A stretch of DNA of 64,000 bases, taken from Burkholderia cepacia GG4 (GTDB taxonomy: Bacteria; Pseudomonadota; Gammaproteobacteria; Burkholderiales; Burkholderiaceae). This document shows, piece after piece, positions 1 through 10,902 of this stretch. Where the stretch lies: NCBI RefSeq assembly GCF_000292915.1, contig NC_018513.1:992001-1056000 (forward strand). Direction: 5' to 3'. Position numbers and translations under genes: made by a program. The notes below the pieces were generated by a model. The model was not told where the DNA came from, did not search any database, and saw only the letters and a list, made by a program, of their open reading frames with translations. Every line of letters starts with the position of its first letter. The stretch's first letter is position 1.

Positions 1-247
1 CTGCGCGACTATCTCGTGCGCCAGGGGATGGAAGTGTCCGTGCTGCACGACGCGGCGTCGCTCGAGAAGCGCCTCGAGCGCGAGCGGCCCGACCTGATCG
101 TGCTGGACCTGATGATGCCGGGCGTGGATGGCCTGACCGCGCTGCGCCAGCTGCGCGCGGCCGGTGACGACATCCCCGTGATCATGCTGACCGCGCGTGC
201 GGACGACGTCGACCGCATCGTCGGGCTCGAACTCGGTGCGGACGAAA
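1..247 (+). pseudogene. OmpR-family response regulator, receiver domain only, broken at 3' side
   Basis: The first 82 codons (frame 1) encode most of a phosphoreceiver domain: the phospho-acceptor aspartate sits in LIVLDLMMPG and the switch region in VIMLTARADDVDRIVGLELGAD, which resembles OmpR itself more than other subfamilies. After GADE the protein should continue with a DYxxKPF motif. Instead the frame enters His/Lys/Arg-rich sequence that is simply the antisense of the neighbouring glycine-rich gene, and stops at 621. The conserved lysine, the end of the receiver and the whole winged-helix DNA-binding domain are missing, so the product cannot act as a normal regulator. The 5' end lies outside the window. 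Either a real fusion or a contig misjoin; the break lies within about 244-250. Confidence 0.75.
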
Positions 248-961
248 TCGACTATCGCCGCTGCCACCATGGCCGCCACCGGAAGCACCACCACCGGAAG
301 CACCACCACCGGAAGCACCACCACCGGAAGCACCACCACCGGAAGCACCACCACCGGAAGCACCACCACCGGAAGCACCACCACCGGAAGCACCACCACC
401 GGAAGCACCACCACCGGAAGCACCACCACCGGAAGCACCACCACCCGAACCTCCGCTGCCGGAAGCATTGCCGCCGCGGCCTGTACCACCCGAGCCGCTC
501 GTACCGCCCGTCGTACCGCCCGTCGTACCGCCCGTCGTACCGCCCGTCGTACCGCCGGCCCCTGCGGGACCGACGGCGCCATTGCCGTTGTTTCCGCTGC
601 TGCCCGGGCTGCCGCCGCTAGTGGTCCCGCCGGCACCGTTGCCACCGATGCCTCCGCTTGCATACACGTGCACCGCGCAAGCGGTCGGGTTGGCAGCACA
701 TGGCGACGCGTTCTCGGCCAACGTCATGACTGCGTCCGCGCCAGCGTCCGCATTGGCCACGCCGTCGGGCGCCGTATTCTGCTCGACCTGGACTGATGGG
801 GTAGTGGAAGTGTCGTCACCCGGCAGCGCAGTAACCGGAACGACGGTTGTCATGTCCTGCGCGACGGCATACGAACAGCAGCACGCAAACGCGGCTGCGG
901 CCAGCAGGGTCGTGCGATAGCACCGTCCTGCCGTGCGGGACAGTTGTTTCGTTCTGCTCAT
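182..961 (-). CDS. Secreted glycine-rich repeat protein, 3' end lost at the junction
   Basis: Start chosen at the ATG at 961, preceded by GGGAGA at good spacing; an in-frame upstream ATG at 994 lacks this. The protein begins with an Arg-rich n-region, a hydrophobic Leu/Ala core and an AVA-Q cleavage site (about residue 34), so it is probably exported. A Thr/Val/Pro-rich segment and two Cys (SPCAANPTACAV) follow, then Gly/Ser/Thr-rich sequence with four GGTT repeats and about ten GGGAS repeats. The last sensible residues are encoded near 250; everything below that is antisense of the response regulator. Function unknown; such proteins are often surface or matrix-like. Repeat number is likely to vary. 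Confidence 0.6.
   Translation of the reverse strand: MSRTKQLSRTAGRCYRTTLLAAAAFACCCSYAVAQDMTTVVPVTALPGDDTSTTPSVQVEQNTAPDGVANADAGADAVMTLAENASPCAANPTACAVHVYASGGIGGNGAGGTTSGGSPGSSGNNGNGAVGPAGAGGTTGGTTGGTTGGTTGGTSGSGGTGRGGNASGSGGSGGGASGGGASGGGASGGGASGGGASGGGASGGGASGGGASGGGASGGGASGGGASGGGHGGSGDSRFRPHRVRARRCGRRRPHARSA
271..450 (-). repeat. 15-bp tandem array (GGGAS codons)
   Basis: Ten perfect copies of the 15-mer CACCACCACCGGAAG (plus strand) run from 286 to 435, with imperfect copies at 271-285 and 436-450. On the minus strand each unit encodes Gly-Gly-Gly-Ala-Ser, so copy-number changes keep the glycine-rich reading frame. The lack of mismatches between copies suggests recent slippage or gene conversion. 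Confidence 0.95.
501..560 (-). repeat. 12-bp tandem array (GGTT codons)
   Basis: Four copies of GTACCGCCCGTC (501-548) followed by a degenerate fifth. On the minus strand the unit encodes Gly-Gly-Thr-Thr inside the same glycine-rich protein, 50 bp from the 15-bp array. Confidence 0.9.
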
Positions 962-1243
962 TATGGTCTCCCGATGCGCGCGGTGCCTCGTCATACGCGA
1001 TCATCAACGTGTGATGCAGGGGACCAGCAACGATGCGTTGTCGTTTCGGCGGCCGACGCGTGTCGGACCGGCGCCGGAGGCCAGCCGCGAACACGAATCG
1101 GCACGCGGGCCCGCCGTGCGAATCCCCAACTGCGAGATTCGTGCCACCGGTCGGCTATGCCCGTGGCGCAAGGCGTGCGCATACCGCGCGACAGCCCATG
1201 AAACACCGTTGTGAGGTTTTTGTTTCTGAAATGAAACGTCTGA

Positions 1244-2260
1244 CTACGCTTGGCGCGCAGTTGTGTCGGCCGCACGCGACCAGCGATGGCACAGGATCGA
1301 CGCGATCCAGCCGACGAGAAACAGCGCGACGATGCCGTAACCGATCGTGCCGAAGCGCCCGCCGAGCGCATCGAGCGCATCGCGTACGGAGCCTGTCAGC
1401 GACAGCTTGTCGGCGAGTAGGCCGGCGGCCTCGATCCCGCCGACCGCCAGCGCGACGGCCGCCGACACCAGCGTGATGCTCGCGTTATAGAGCAGCTTGC
1501 GCTGCGGATCGTCCATCGCCCATCCATACGCATGAATCATCAGCACATTGTCGGTCGAGTCGATCAGCGTCATCCCGGCGGCGAACAGCGCGGGAAACAG
1601 CATGACCGCATAGACCGGCAGCGCGTGGCTCGCCTGCGCGGCCGCGATCGCGAGCAGCGCGATTTCGGTTGCAGTATCGAAACCAAGGCCGAACAGCACG
1701 CCGACCGGATACATGTGCCAGCTCTTCGACACGAACCGGAATAGCGGGCGCAGCAGCCGCGACACGAGGCCGCCCGCGCGATGCGTGTGCGCGGCGCCGT
1801 GGGCATGGTCCGGTGCGGCGCGATAGCGCCGCCACACGTCACGCAGGATCATCAGGTTCATGCACGCGAGCACCAGCAGGAAGGTTGCCGATACGGCCGT
1901 GCCGATCGTGCCGCCGATCTCGCGGAACGCGTCGAAGCGGTCGCACAGCGCGAATGCGGTCAGCGCAATGCCCAGCGTCGCGGCGATCACGATCGTCGAG
2001 TGGCCGAGCGAGAAGAACAGGCCGACGGTCACCGGGCGCTGGCCGTCCTGCATCAGCTTGCGCGTCGCGACGTCGATCGCGGCGATGTGATCGGCGTCGA
2101 CCGCATGGCGCAGCCCGAGCCCGTAGGCGATCGCCGCGGTGCCGAGCAGCAGTGGATGGTCGCGCAGCACCGCGAGCGCCCCTAGCCAGACGGCGACGTT
2201 TGCGGCAATCAGGCCGGCATACAGCATCAGCAGACGGTGCAGTGCAGGGGTGGGCGGCAT
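1244..2260 (-). CDS. NiCoT-family nickel/cobalt permease
   Basis: Imports Ni2+ and/or Co2+ across the inner membrane. The NiCoT signature HAVDADHI lies at about residue 52 in the second helix, followed by FSLGHSTIV and GLGFDTATEIALL, all family hallmarks. The 338 residues with about eight hydrophobic segments match the usual length. Sequence alone does not settle Ni versus Co. No obvious Shine-Dalgarno precedes the ATG at 2260, and I see no cobalamin or NiCo riboswitch-like structure upstream. It is monocistronic: a strong terminator (2370-2400) separates it from fusA. No urease, hydrogenase or cobalamin genes are nearby to indicate the client. Confidence 0.88.
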   Translation of the reverse strand: MPPTPALHRLLMLYAGLIAANVAVWLGALAVLRDHPLLLGTAAIAYGLGLRHAVDADHIAAIDVATRKLMQDGQRPVTVGLFFSLGHSTIVIAATLGIALTAFALCDRFDAFREIGGTIGTAVSATFLLVLACMNLMILRDVWRRYRAAPDHAHGAAHTHRAGGLVSRLLRPLFRFVSKSWHMYPVGVLFGLGFDTATEIALLAIAAAQASHALPVYAVMLFPALFAAGMTLIDSTDNVLMIHAYGWAMDDPQRKLLYNASITLVSAAVALAVGGIEAAGLLADKLSLTGSVRDALDALGGRFGTIGYGIVALFLVGWIASILCHRWSRAADTTARQA

Positions 2261-2369
2261 CGGGACGTTTCAATCAGACGAATCGCGATGGATTGTGTCA
2301 CGCAAAAAAATGCCCGGCATGCCGGTCAAAAAGGATGGGTGCGGCCCGCATCGATCCGTCCGGCGGACG

Positions 2370-2400
2370 AAAAAAAGCCCGTCCGGGACCGGACGGGCTT
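2370..2400 (-). terminator. Intrinsic terminator of the EF-G gene
   Basis: On the minus strand a 10-bp stem (GCCCGTCCGG pairing with CCGGACGGGC, two-base loop region) is followed by seven or more T residues, 33 bp after the fusA stop. Confidence 0.85.
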
Positions 2401-2432
2401 CGACTTGCCGGGCAGCGCGCAATGCCTGGCGC

Positions 2433-4544
2433 TTACTTCACCTTGGCGTTGATCACGGCTTCCGACACGTTCGCCGGCGTTTCCGCGTAGTGCTTGAACT
2501 CCATCGTGTAGGTTGCGCGGCCCTGCGTCGCGGAGCGCAGCGACGTCGAGTAGCCGAACATCTCGGCAAGCGGCACTTCCGCGCGCACCAGCTTGCCGCC
2601 GCCGCCCGCGATGTCCTCCATCCCCTGCACGATGCCGCGCCGGCTCGACAGGTCGCCCATCACGTTGCCCATGAAGTCCTCGGGCGTCTCGACCTCGACG
2701 GCCATCATCGGCTCGAGCAGGACCGGCTTCGCCTTGCGCATCGCCTCCTTGAACGCCATCGAGCCGGCCATCCGGAACGCGTTTTCGTTCGAGTCGACGT
2801 CGTGGTACGAACCGAACGTCAGGTGCACCTTCACGTCGACGACAGGGTAGCCCGCGAGCACGCCGCTCTTCAGCGTTTCGGTGATGCCTTTGTCGACCGC
2901 CGGGATGAATTCGCGCGGAATCACGCCGCCCTTGATCTCGTCGAGGAACTCGTAGCCCTTGCCGGGGTTCGGCTCGAGCGTGATCACCGCATGCCCGTAC
3001 TGGCCACGCCCGCCCGACTGCTTGACGAACTTGCCTTCGACGTCGGTTGCCTTCGTGCGCACCGTCTCGCGGTACGCGACCTGCGGCTTGCCGACCGTCG
3101 CCTCGACGCCGAACTCGCGCTTCATCCGGTCGACCAGGATTTCGAGGTGCAGCTCGCCCATCCCCGAAATGATCGTCTGGCCGGATTCCTCGTCGGTCTG
3201 CACGCGGAACGACGGATCCTCCTGCGCTAGGCGGTTCAGCGCGAGGCCCATCTTTTCCTGGTCGGCCTTCGTCTTCGGCTCGACGGCCTGCGAGATCACC
3301 GGCTCCGGGAACTCCATCTTCTCGAGGATGATCGGCTTGGCCGGATCGCACAGCGTGTCGCCCGTCGTGGCTTCCTTCAGGCCGACCGCCGCCGCGATGT
3401 CGCCCGCGCGCACTTCCTTGATTTCCTTGCGCTCGTTCGCGTGCATCTGCAGGATCCGGCCGAGCCGCTCCTTCTTGTCCTTCGTCGCGTTCAGCACCGT
3501 GTCGCCGGACTCGACGACACCCGAATACACGCGGAAGAAGATCAGCTGGCCGACGAACGGGTCGGTCATGATCTTGAACGCGAGCGACGAGAACGGCTCG
3601 TCGTCGCTCGGATGACGTTCCGCCGGTTTTTCCGGATCGGCGAAGTCGTGGCCGAGAATCGCCGGCACGTCGACCGGCGACGGCAGGTAGTCGATCACCG
3701 CGTCGAGCATCGCCTGCACGCCCTTGTTCTTGAACGCGCTGCCGCACAGCATCGGTACGATCTCGTTCGCGATCGTGCGCTTGCGCAGCGCGGCCTTGAT
3801 CTCGTCCTCGGTCAGCGACTCATGGTCGTGCAGGTACTTCTCGAGCAGTTCCTCGCTGGCTTCCGCGGCGGCCTCGACCATCTTCTCGCGCCATTCGTGC
3901 GCGAGCTCGACGAGATTCGCCGGGATGTCCTCGTACGTGAACTTCACGCCCTGGCTTTCGTCGTCCCACACGATCGCCTTCATCTTCACGAGATCGACGA
4001 CGCCCTGGAAATGATCTTCCGCGCCGATCGGAATCTGGATCGGCACGGCGACGCCCTTCAGGCGCTCGCCGATCTGGCGCTGCACGCGGAAGAAGTCCGC
4101 GCCGATACGGTCCATCTTGTTGACGAACGCGATGCGCGGCACCTTGTACTTGTTCGCCTGGCGCCACACCGTTTCGGACTGCGGCTGCACGCCGCCGACC
4201 GAGTCGTAGACCATGCACGCGCCGTCGAGCACGCGCATCGAGCGCTCGACCTCGATCGTGAAGTCGACGTGCCCGGGGGTGTCGATGATGTTGATGCGGT
4301 GTTCCGGATAGTTGCCGGCCATGCCCTTCCAGAAGGCCGTGGTCGCGGCCGACGTGATCGTGATGCCGCGTTCCTGCTCCTGCTCCATCCAGTCCATCGT
4401 GGCCGCGCCGTCGTGCACTTCACCGATCTTGTGGCTCACGCCGGTGTAAAACAGGATGCGCTCGGTCGTGGTGGTCTTGCCGGCATCGATGTGAGCGCTG
4501 ATCCCGATATTGCGATAGCGCTCGATGGGGGTTTTGCGGGGCAC
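2433..4544 (-). CDS. fusA: Elongation factor G (copy outside the str operon)
   Basis: Ribosomal translocase GTPase, 703 aa. G1 is [11 protein letters not shown] (residues 18-28), followed by RGITIT (G2), DTPGHVDF (G3) and VNKMDRIG (G4). The EF-G domain IV and V sequence is complete to EAVINAKVK. The start is a GTG at 4544 directly after an excellent AGGAGGT; the open frame extends 42 codons further, but that part is not EF-G-like. No rpsL, rpsG or tuf neighbours are present, so this is the second EF-G copy seen in Burkholderia, not the str-operon one. It carries its own terminator and is probably transcribed alone. Confidence 0.93.
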   Translation of the reverse strand: MPRKTPIERYRNIGISAHIDAGKTTTTERILFYTGVSHKIGEVHDGAATMDWMEQEQERGITITSAATTAFWKGMAGNYPEHRINIIDTPGHVDFTIEVERSMRVLDGACMVYDSVGGVQPQSETVWRQANKYKVPRIAFVNKMDRIGADFFRVQRQIGERLKGVAVPIQIPIGAEDHFQGVVDLVKMKAIVWDDESQGVKFTYEDIPANLVELAHEWREKMVEAAAEASEELLEKYLHDHESLTEDEIKAALRKRTIANEIVPMLCGSAFKNKGVQAMLDAVIDYLPSPVDVPAILGHDFADPEKPAERHPSDDEPFSSLAFKIMTDPFVGQLIFFRVYSGVVESGDTVLNATKDKKERLGRILQMHANERKEIKEVRAGDIAAAVGLKEATTGDTLCDPAKPIILEKMEFPEPVISQAVEPKTKADQEKMGLALNRLAQEDPSFRVQTDEESGQTIISGMGELHLEILVDRMKREFGVEATVGKPQVAYRETVRTKATDVEGKFVKQSGGRGQYGHAVITLEPNPGKGYEFLDEIKGGVIPREFIPAVDKGITETLKSGVLAGYPVVDVKVHLTFGSYHDVDSNENAFRMAGSMAFKEAMRKAKPVLLEPMMAVEVETPEDFMGNVMGDLSSRRGIVQGMEDIAGGGGKLVRAEVPLAEMFGYSTSLRSATQGRATYTMEFKHYAETPANVSEAVINAKVK

Positions 4545-4694
4545 GTGAACCTCCTGGTGGTTCGGATCGTAAGCGGGCCGGTTGAGCTGGCCCGGACTGG
4601 AACAAGCGAGACTTAAAGGATAGCGCTTGCGCGTGGCTTTTGCAGATGCGGGCAGCGTTTGCCGAATCAAGGCGCGCGCCGCCGCCGGCAGACG

Positions 4695-4728
4695 AAAAAA
4701 AAGCCGGCGCGCAACGGGCGGCCGGCTT
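4695..4728 (-). terminator. Intrinsic terminator of the DUF192 gene
   Basis: The 8-bp stem AAGCCGGC/GCCGGCTT is followed on the minus strand by a run of eight T residues; it lies between the DUF192 stop (4763) and fusA. Confidence 0.75.
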
Positions 4729-4762
4729 CGGTCGACGCGCGGCGGTGCCGCGGCAAGCGCCG

Positions 4763-5263
4763 TTACTGGGGCTTGGGCAGGCCGTCGAGCTTCATGCCGG
4801 GCTTGATGCCCTTCGCCGCGAACCAGCCCTTGCTCATTTCGAGCGCATAGACGCCGTTGTTGCGCGGGCAGTGGTTGTCGGTCGTCTCGGCCCGCATCTC
4901 GTCGATGTCGGTGATCGTGCCGTCCGCGCGGATGAACGCGATCGACAGCGGAATCAGCGTGTTCTTCATCCAGAAGCAGTGCACGGCGTTCTCGTTGAAC
5001 ACGAACAGCATGCCTTCGTTCGGCGCGAGCTGTGACCGGTACATCAGCCCTTGTTCGCGGTCGGCGTCGTTCGCGGCGACGGCCGCGTCGATCACGTACA
5101 TGCCGGCGCGCAGCTTCACGCGCGGGAACTCGGTGGGCTGCTTGGCGCCGGGCGGCATCTGCGCGCCGGCGGTCTGCATGCCGAGCGCGAGGACGGCGAG
5201 CGCGGCGGGAAACACGGCGGCGCGCGCAAGGCGGCCGAGCGACGAGCGCAGGGAGAATTGCAC
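4763..5263 (-). CDS. Exported DUF192 family protein
   Basis: 166 aa starting at GTG 5263, chosen because TAGGAG lies 8-9 bases upstream and because it gives a clean signal peptide (Leu/Ala-rich core ending in TAGAQ). The mature part is a complete DUF192 domain: REQGLMYR near the front, [21 protein letters not shown] and the closing [22 protein letters not shown] block. DUF192 proteins are small beta-rich periplasmic or extracellular proteins of unknown function. Flanked by its own terminator, so probably monocistronic. Confidence 0.88.
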   Translation of the reverse strand: MQFSLRSSLGRLARAAVFPAALAVLALGMQTAGAQMPPGAKQPTEFPRVKLRAGMYVIDAAVAANDADREQGLMYRSQLAPNEGMLFVFNENAVHCFWMKNTLIPLSIAFIRADGTITDIDEMRAETTDNHCPRNNGVYALEMSKGWFAAKGIKPGMKLDGLPKPQ

Positions 5264-5330
5264 AGCAAGGCTCCTATCTGGAAAACGAGACCCGCATGGT
5301 ACGCGATGCGCGCCGGCGGGCACAAAAAGA

Positions 5331-5365
5331 AAAAGGCAGATCGCCTTGCGGTGATCTGCCTTTCA
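5331..5365 (-). terminator. Intrinsic terminator of the Lys/His/Ala-rich gene
   Basis: The stem GGCAGATC-N-CC with its complement and a TTGC loop is followed on the minus strand by T-rich sequence (TTTTTCTTTTTG). Confidence 0.8.
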
Positions 5366-5422
5366 ACGCCGTAAGAACGGCAAGACTGCGTGTTCTTGAC
5401 TGCGTTATTACAACCAGCTTGC

Positions 5423-5638
5423 TTAGTTCGATGCAGCTGCCGGTGCTTCGGCTTCGCTAGCAGCCTTCTTAGCTGCGTGGTGCTTCTTAGCTGCGTGGTG
5501 CTTCTTGGCGTGGGCCTTCTTTGCCGGTGCCGAAGCAGCTGCCGGAGCAGCAGCCGAAGCAGCTTCCGGAGCCGAAGCTTGTGCGAAAGCAGCCGTTGCG
5601 AAGAGACCAGCGACCAGAGCAGCGATCAGTTTGTTCAT
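5423..5638 (-). CDS. Small exported Lys/His/Ala-rich protein
   Basis: 71 aa, with GAGGAA just before the ATG at 5638. A textbook signal peptide (MNKLIAALVAGLFATAAFAQ, cleavage after AFA) leads a mature peptide of about 50 residues. That peptide is made of Ala/Ser/Pro sequence followed by a highly basic KKAHAKKHHAAKKHHAAKKAA core and an acidic Ala-rich tail. The core comes from an 18-bp direct repeat. Codons end in A/T far more often than in neighbouring genes, as in very highly expressed genes. Composition recalls acid-shock or histone-like periplasmic peptides, but I cannot assign a family. It has its own terminator; a promoter probably lies in 5639-5929. Confidence 0.8.
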   Translation of the reverse strand: MNKLIAALVAGLFATAAFAQASAPEAASAAAPAAASAPAKKAHAKKHHAAKKHHAAKKAASEAEAPAAASN

Positions 5639-5929
5639 GTTGTGTTCCTCAGCTTTAGTTAATTAACCAAATGACCCGGCAATATGGAGTCATGTCGTCT
5701 AACGGTGCCATCCACCTTTCGGTTGACAGACGCTTCGAGAAATTTCTCTTTGCGCTGCGGGCGCCGAATCGTATTCGAAGAAAGAGTCGCTTTCGTGACG
5801 CAAACACGCAAATACCTGTTCGGCTGCCAATGCCGGATAGCTAAGGATGGCATCTGCGTGGTTTAACGCGCGATCTTCGCAGGTGGTTGACGAAAAAGAT
5901 GACGAAAAATTCGGGAGCCGCCGACACGG

Positions 5930-6508
5930 TCATGCGCCGTGTGCGAAACCGTCCCACGGGGCCCGCGGCGGCAGTGCAATTGTTTCGCCCGGTGCAATGC
6001 CGAGCGTGAATATGTCCAATGCGCCGATGCCGACGCGCACGAGGCGCAACGTCGGGAAGCCGATCGCGGCCGTCATGCGGCGCACCTGCCGATTCTTGCC
6101 TTCGGTGATCGCGAGCTCGATCCACGTGGTCGGAATCGCGGCGCGGTAGCGGATCGGCGGGTTGCGCGGCCACAGCGCGTCGGGCGGTTCGATGAATTCG
6201 GCGCGGCACGGGCGCGTCACGTAGTCGCCGAGATCGACGCCGCGCGCGAGCGCCTTCAGGTCGGCCGGACCCGGCGCGCCGTCGACCTGCGCCCAGTAGC
6301 GCTTGACGAGCTTGTGGCGCGGCTCCGCGATGCGCGCCTGGAGCGCGCCGTCGTCGGTGAGCAGCAGCAGGCCCTCGCTGTCCGCGTCGAGCCGGCCGGC
6401 CGCGTAGACACCGGGCGTTTTTACCCAGTCGCCGAGCGACGGCCGCGTCTCGTGCGCGGAAAACTGGCAAATCGTGCCGAACGGCTTGTTGAGGGCGATC
6501 AGGGTCAT
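5930..6508 (-). CDS. rluE: 23S rRNA pseudouridine synthase, RluE/RsuA type
   Basis: 192 aa, without an S4 domain, which fits RluE (U2457 of 23S rRNA) better than RsuA or RluB. The catalytic motif GRLDADSEGLLLLT holds the nucleophilic aspartate at about residue 40, and KNRQVRRMTAAIGFPTLRLVR is the conserved C-terminal block. It starts at the ATG at 6508, divergent from icd across a 274-bp regulatory gap; no strong Shine-Dalgarno is visible. The subfamily assignment is from length and motifs, so the symbol is likely but not proven. Confidence 0.8.
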   Translation of the reverse strand: MTLIALNKPFGTICQFSAHETRPSLGDWVKTPGVYAAGRLDADSEGLLLLTDDGALQARIAEPRHKLVKRYWAQVDGAPGPADLKALARGVDLGDYVTRPCRAEFIEPPDALWPRNPPIRYRAAIPTTWIELAITEGKNRQVRRMTAAIGFPTLRLVRVGIGALDIFTLGIAPGETIALPPRAPWDGFAHGA

Positions 6509-6603
6509 GGCGGAGGTCCGCCCGGCGTGCCGCGGAGAGGCGGGGCGGGCGGTCTATGGCAAATGGCGGAATCTTAATGCATAATACGGAACGGCAAGTC
6601 CTC

Positions 6604-6619
6604 TGTCTTATATAAGACA
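6604..6619. promoter_or_regulatory. Perfect 16-bp palindrome in the icd promoter region
   Basis: TGTCTTATATAAGACA is a perfect inverted repeat, 164 bp upstream of the icd ATG and about 95 bp from the rluE start. Its size and A/T core are typical of a dimeric (for example GntR-type) repressor site and it contains a possible -10 element (TATAAG). The regulator cannot be named from the sequence. Confidence 0.55.
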
Positions 6620-6782
6620 TAAGGGAAGACTTGATACGCAGCGTCGCGCTTCGTGCCGCCGGGCCCGGTTGGGGCGCTAGAATAGCGGCTCGCTGTCGCC
6701 GTCACGGGGGTGGCAAGGCCACCTCGCCGCGCGCGCAGTTTCGACCAGCATCACCTGCTCAGCCACGTCACTGGAGTCGATC

Positions 6783-8039
6783 ATGCCGTATCAGCACATC
6801 AAGGTTCCGGAAGGCGGTGACAAGATCACCGTCAACAAGGACTTCTCGCTCAACGTTTCCGATCAGCCGATCATTCCCTATATCGAAGGCGACGGTACGG
6901 GCTTCGATATCACGCCGGTCATGATCAAGGTCGTCGACGCGGCGGTCGCGCAGGCCTACAAGGGCAAGCGCAAGATCCACTGGATGGAGATCTTCGCGGG
7001 CGAGAAGGCGACGAAGGTGTACGGTCCGGACGTGTGGCTCCCGGACGAAACGCTGCAGGTGCTGAAGGAATACGTGGTGTCGATCAAGGGGCCGCTCACG
7101 ACCCCGGTCGGCGGCGGCATCCGTTCGCTGAACGTCGCGCTGCGCCAGGAGCTCGACCTGTACGTGTGCCTGCGCCCGGTCCAGTACTTCAAGGGCGTGC
7201 CGTCGCCGGTGCGCGAGCCGCAAAAGATCGACATGGTGATCTTCCGCGAGAACTCGGAAGACATCTACGCGGGCATCGAATGGGCCGCGGGCTCCGAGCA
7301 GGCGAAGAAGGTCATCAAGTTCCTGCAGGACGAGATGGGCGTGAAGAAGATCCGCTTCCCGGAAACCTCGGGGATCGGCGTCAAGCCCGTGTCGACCGAA
7401 GGCACCGAGCGTCTCGTGCGCAAGGCGATCCAGTACGCGATCGACAACGATCGCAAGTCGGTCACGCTGGTGCACAAGGGCAACATCATGAAGTTCACGG
7501 AAGGCCTGTTCCGTGACGCCGGCTACGCGCTCGCGCAGAAGGAATTCGGCGGCGAGCTGATCGACGGCGGCCCGTGGATGCGCGTGAAGAACCCGAAGAC
7601 GGGCAACGAGATCGTCATCAAGGATTCGATCGCCGACGCGTTCCTGCAGCAGATCCTGCTGCGTCCGGCCGAATACGACGTGATCGCGACGTTGAACCTG
7701 AACGGCGACTACATCTCCGACGCACTGGCCGCGCAGGTCGGCGGCATCGGGATCGCGCCGGGTGCGAACCTGTCGGATTCGGTCGCGATGTTCGAGGCGA
7801 CGCACGGCACGGCGCCGAAGTACGCGGGCAAGGATTACGTGAACCCCGGTTCCGAGATCCTGTCGGCGGAAATGATGCTGCGCCACCTCGGCTGGACGGA
7901 AGCGGCCGACACGATCATCGCCGCGATGGAGAAGTCGATCCTGCAGAAGCGCGTCACGTACGACTTCGCGCGCCTGATGGAAGGCGCGACGCAGGTATCG
8001 TGCTCCGGTTTCGGCGAAGTGCTGATCGAGAACATGTAA
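6783..8039 (+). CDS. icd: NADP-dependent isocitrate dehydrogenase, dimeric type
   Basis: TCA-cycle enzyme converting isocitrate to 2-oxoglutarate with NADPH production; 418 aa, the usual length for the E. coli-type homodimer. Diagnostic parts are [10 protein letters not shown] near the N-terminus, [23 protein letters not shown] (its Ser aligns with the residue phosphorylated by AceK), the decarboxylase signature region [23 protein letters not shown], and [22 protein letters not shown] for coenzyme binding. The start has GGAG 9 bases upstream. It precedes, on the same strand, a completely unrelated monomeric isocitrate dehydrogenase. Confidence 0.96.
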   Translation: MPYQHIKVPEGGDKITVNKDFSLNVSDQPIIPYIEGDGTGFDITPVMIKVVDAAVAQAYKGKRKIHWMEIFAGEKATKVYGPDVWLPDETLQVLKEYVVSIKGPLTTPVGGGIRSLNVALRQELDLYVCLRPVQYFKGVPSPVREPQKIDMVIFRENSEDIYAGIEWAAGSEQAKKVIKFLQDEMGVKKIRFPETSGIGVKPVSTEGTERLVRKAIQYAIDNDRKSVTLVHKGNIMKFTEGLFRDAGYALAQKEFGGELIDGGPWMRVKNPKTGNEIVIKDSIADAFLQQILLRPAEYDVIATLNLNGDYISDALAAQVGGIGIAPGANLSDSVAMFEATHGTAPKYAGKDYVNPGSEILSAEMMLRHLGWTEAADTIIAAMEKSILQKRVTYDFARLMEGATQVSCSGFGEVLIENM

Positions 8040-8196
8040 GACCCCTTCCGGGGTGGGCCGGCGGGTAGCCGGCCGCCCCGGCGCCTACTGCCGGCGCCGG
8101 GACGTTTCGTGGATGGCAGGTTTGTTGGCAGGGCGGTCCGGCATGCGGGCCGCGGCGCCGCAATGCGGCCCGGATGCCCTGCAAGGTAGAACATGA

Positions 8197-10548
<2,352 letters not shown>

Positions 10549-10633
10549 CGCCGGCAGCGCTTTCGCGCGCGCCACGGCAACGGCAGCAGCCGATGCGGCG
10601 GGCCTGGCGGCTCGCCGTCCCGCCGAACATGAA

Positions 10634-10660
10634 AACGCCCCGGTCGCCCGGGGCGTTTTT
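10634..10660 (+). terminator. Intrinsic terminator after the monomeric isocitrate dehydrogenase
   Basis: The stem AACGCCCCGG-TCG-CCCGGGGCGTT is followed by TTT and is preceded by four A residues, so it may serve the convergent small gene at 10678-10902 as well. Confidence 0.88.
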
Positions 10661-10677
10661 CGTTGCAGGCGTGCCAT

Positions 10678-10902
10678 TCAGACGTGAACGATTTCCCATT
10701 CGGCGATTTCGTGCGGCACTTCGAGCGTTGCCGTGTCCAGTTCGGACAGTTGCTCGCAGTCGCCGCGGGAGATGTGGTCGGCTGCCACTTCCGGGCACGA
10801 GAACGCGCCGATCAGTGCGTTGCCGAACGTCGCTTCCCAGCCGCCGTTACCCGGCAGGATGTAGAACGACCCGAGCGCTGAACCAAAGCGAAATCCCTTC
10901 AT
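10678..10902 (-). CDS. Conserved-looking small hypothetical protein
   Basis: 74 aa with AGGGAGA seven bases before the ATG at 10902. The sequence is acidic overall (many Glu/Asp in the second half, ending AEWEIVHV), with aromatic and glycine residues at the front (GSFYILPGNGGWEATFGNALIGAF) and two cysteines. It has no signal peptide or membrane segment. I do not recognise a family. It is convergent with the isocitrate dehydrogenase gene and could share its terminator. The ribosome-binding site and clean start support it as a real gene. Confidence 0.6.
   Translation of the reverse strand: MKGFRFGSALGSFYILPGNGGWEATFGNALIGAFSCPEVAADHISRGDCEQLSELDTATLEVPHEIAEWEIVHV

Noticed and set aside
271..560. 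Possible CRISPR array
   Set aside because: Units are 12-15 bp, contiguous with no spacers, and whole codons of a glycine-rich protein; no cas genes nearby.
2311..2332. Hairpin CCGGCATGCCGG with a T run upstream of the NiCoT gene, considered as metal riboswitch or second terminator
   Set aside because: The palindrome leaves no room for a proper loop and no riboswitch core is visible; the good terminator for fusA is at 2370-2400.
4545..4670. 42-residue N-terminal extension of EF-G
   Set aside because: EF-G families begin at [13 protein letters not shown]; the GTG with AGGAGGT at ideal distance marks the start.
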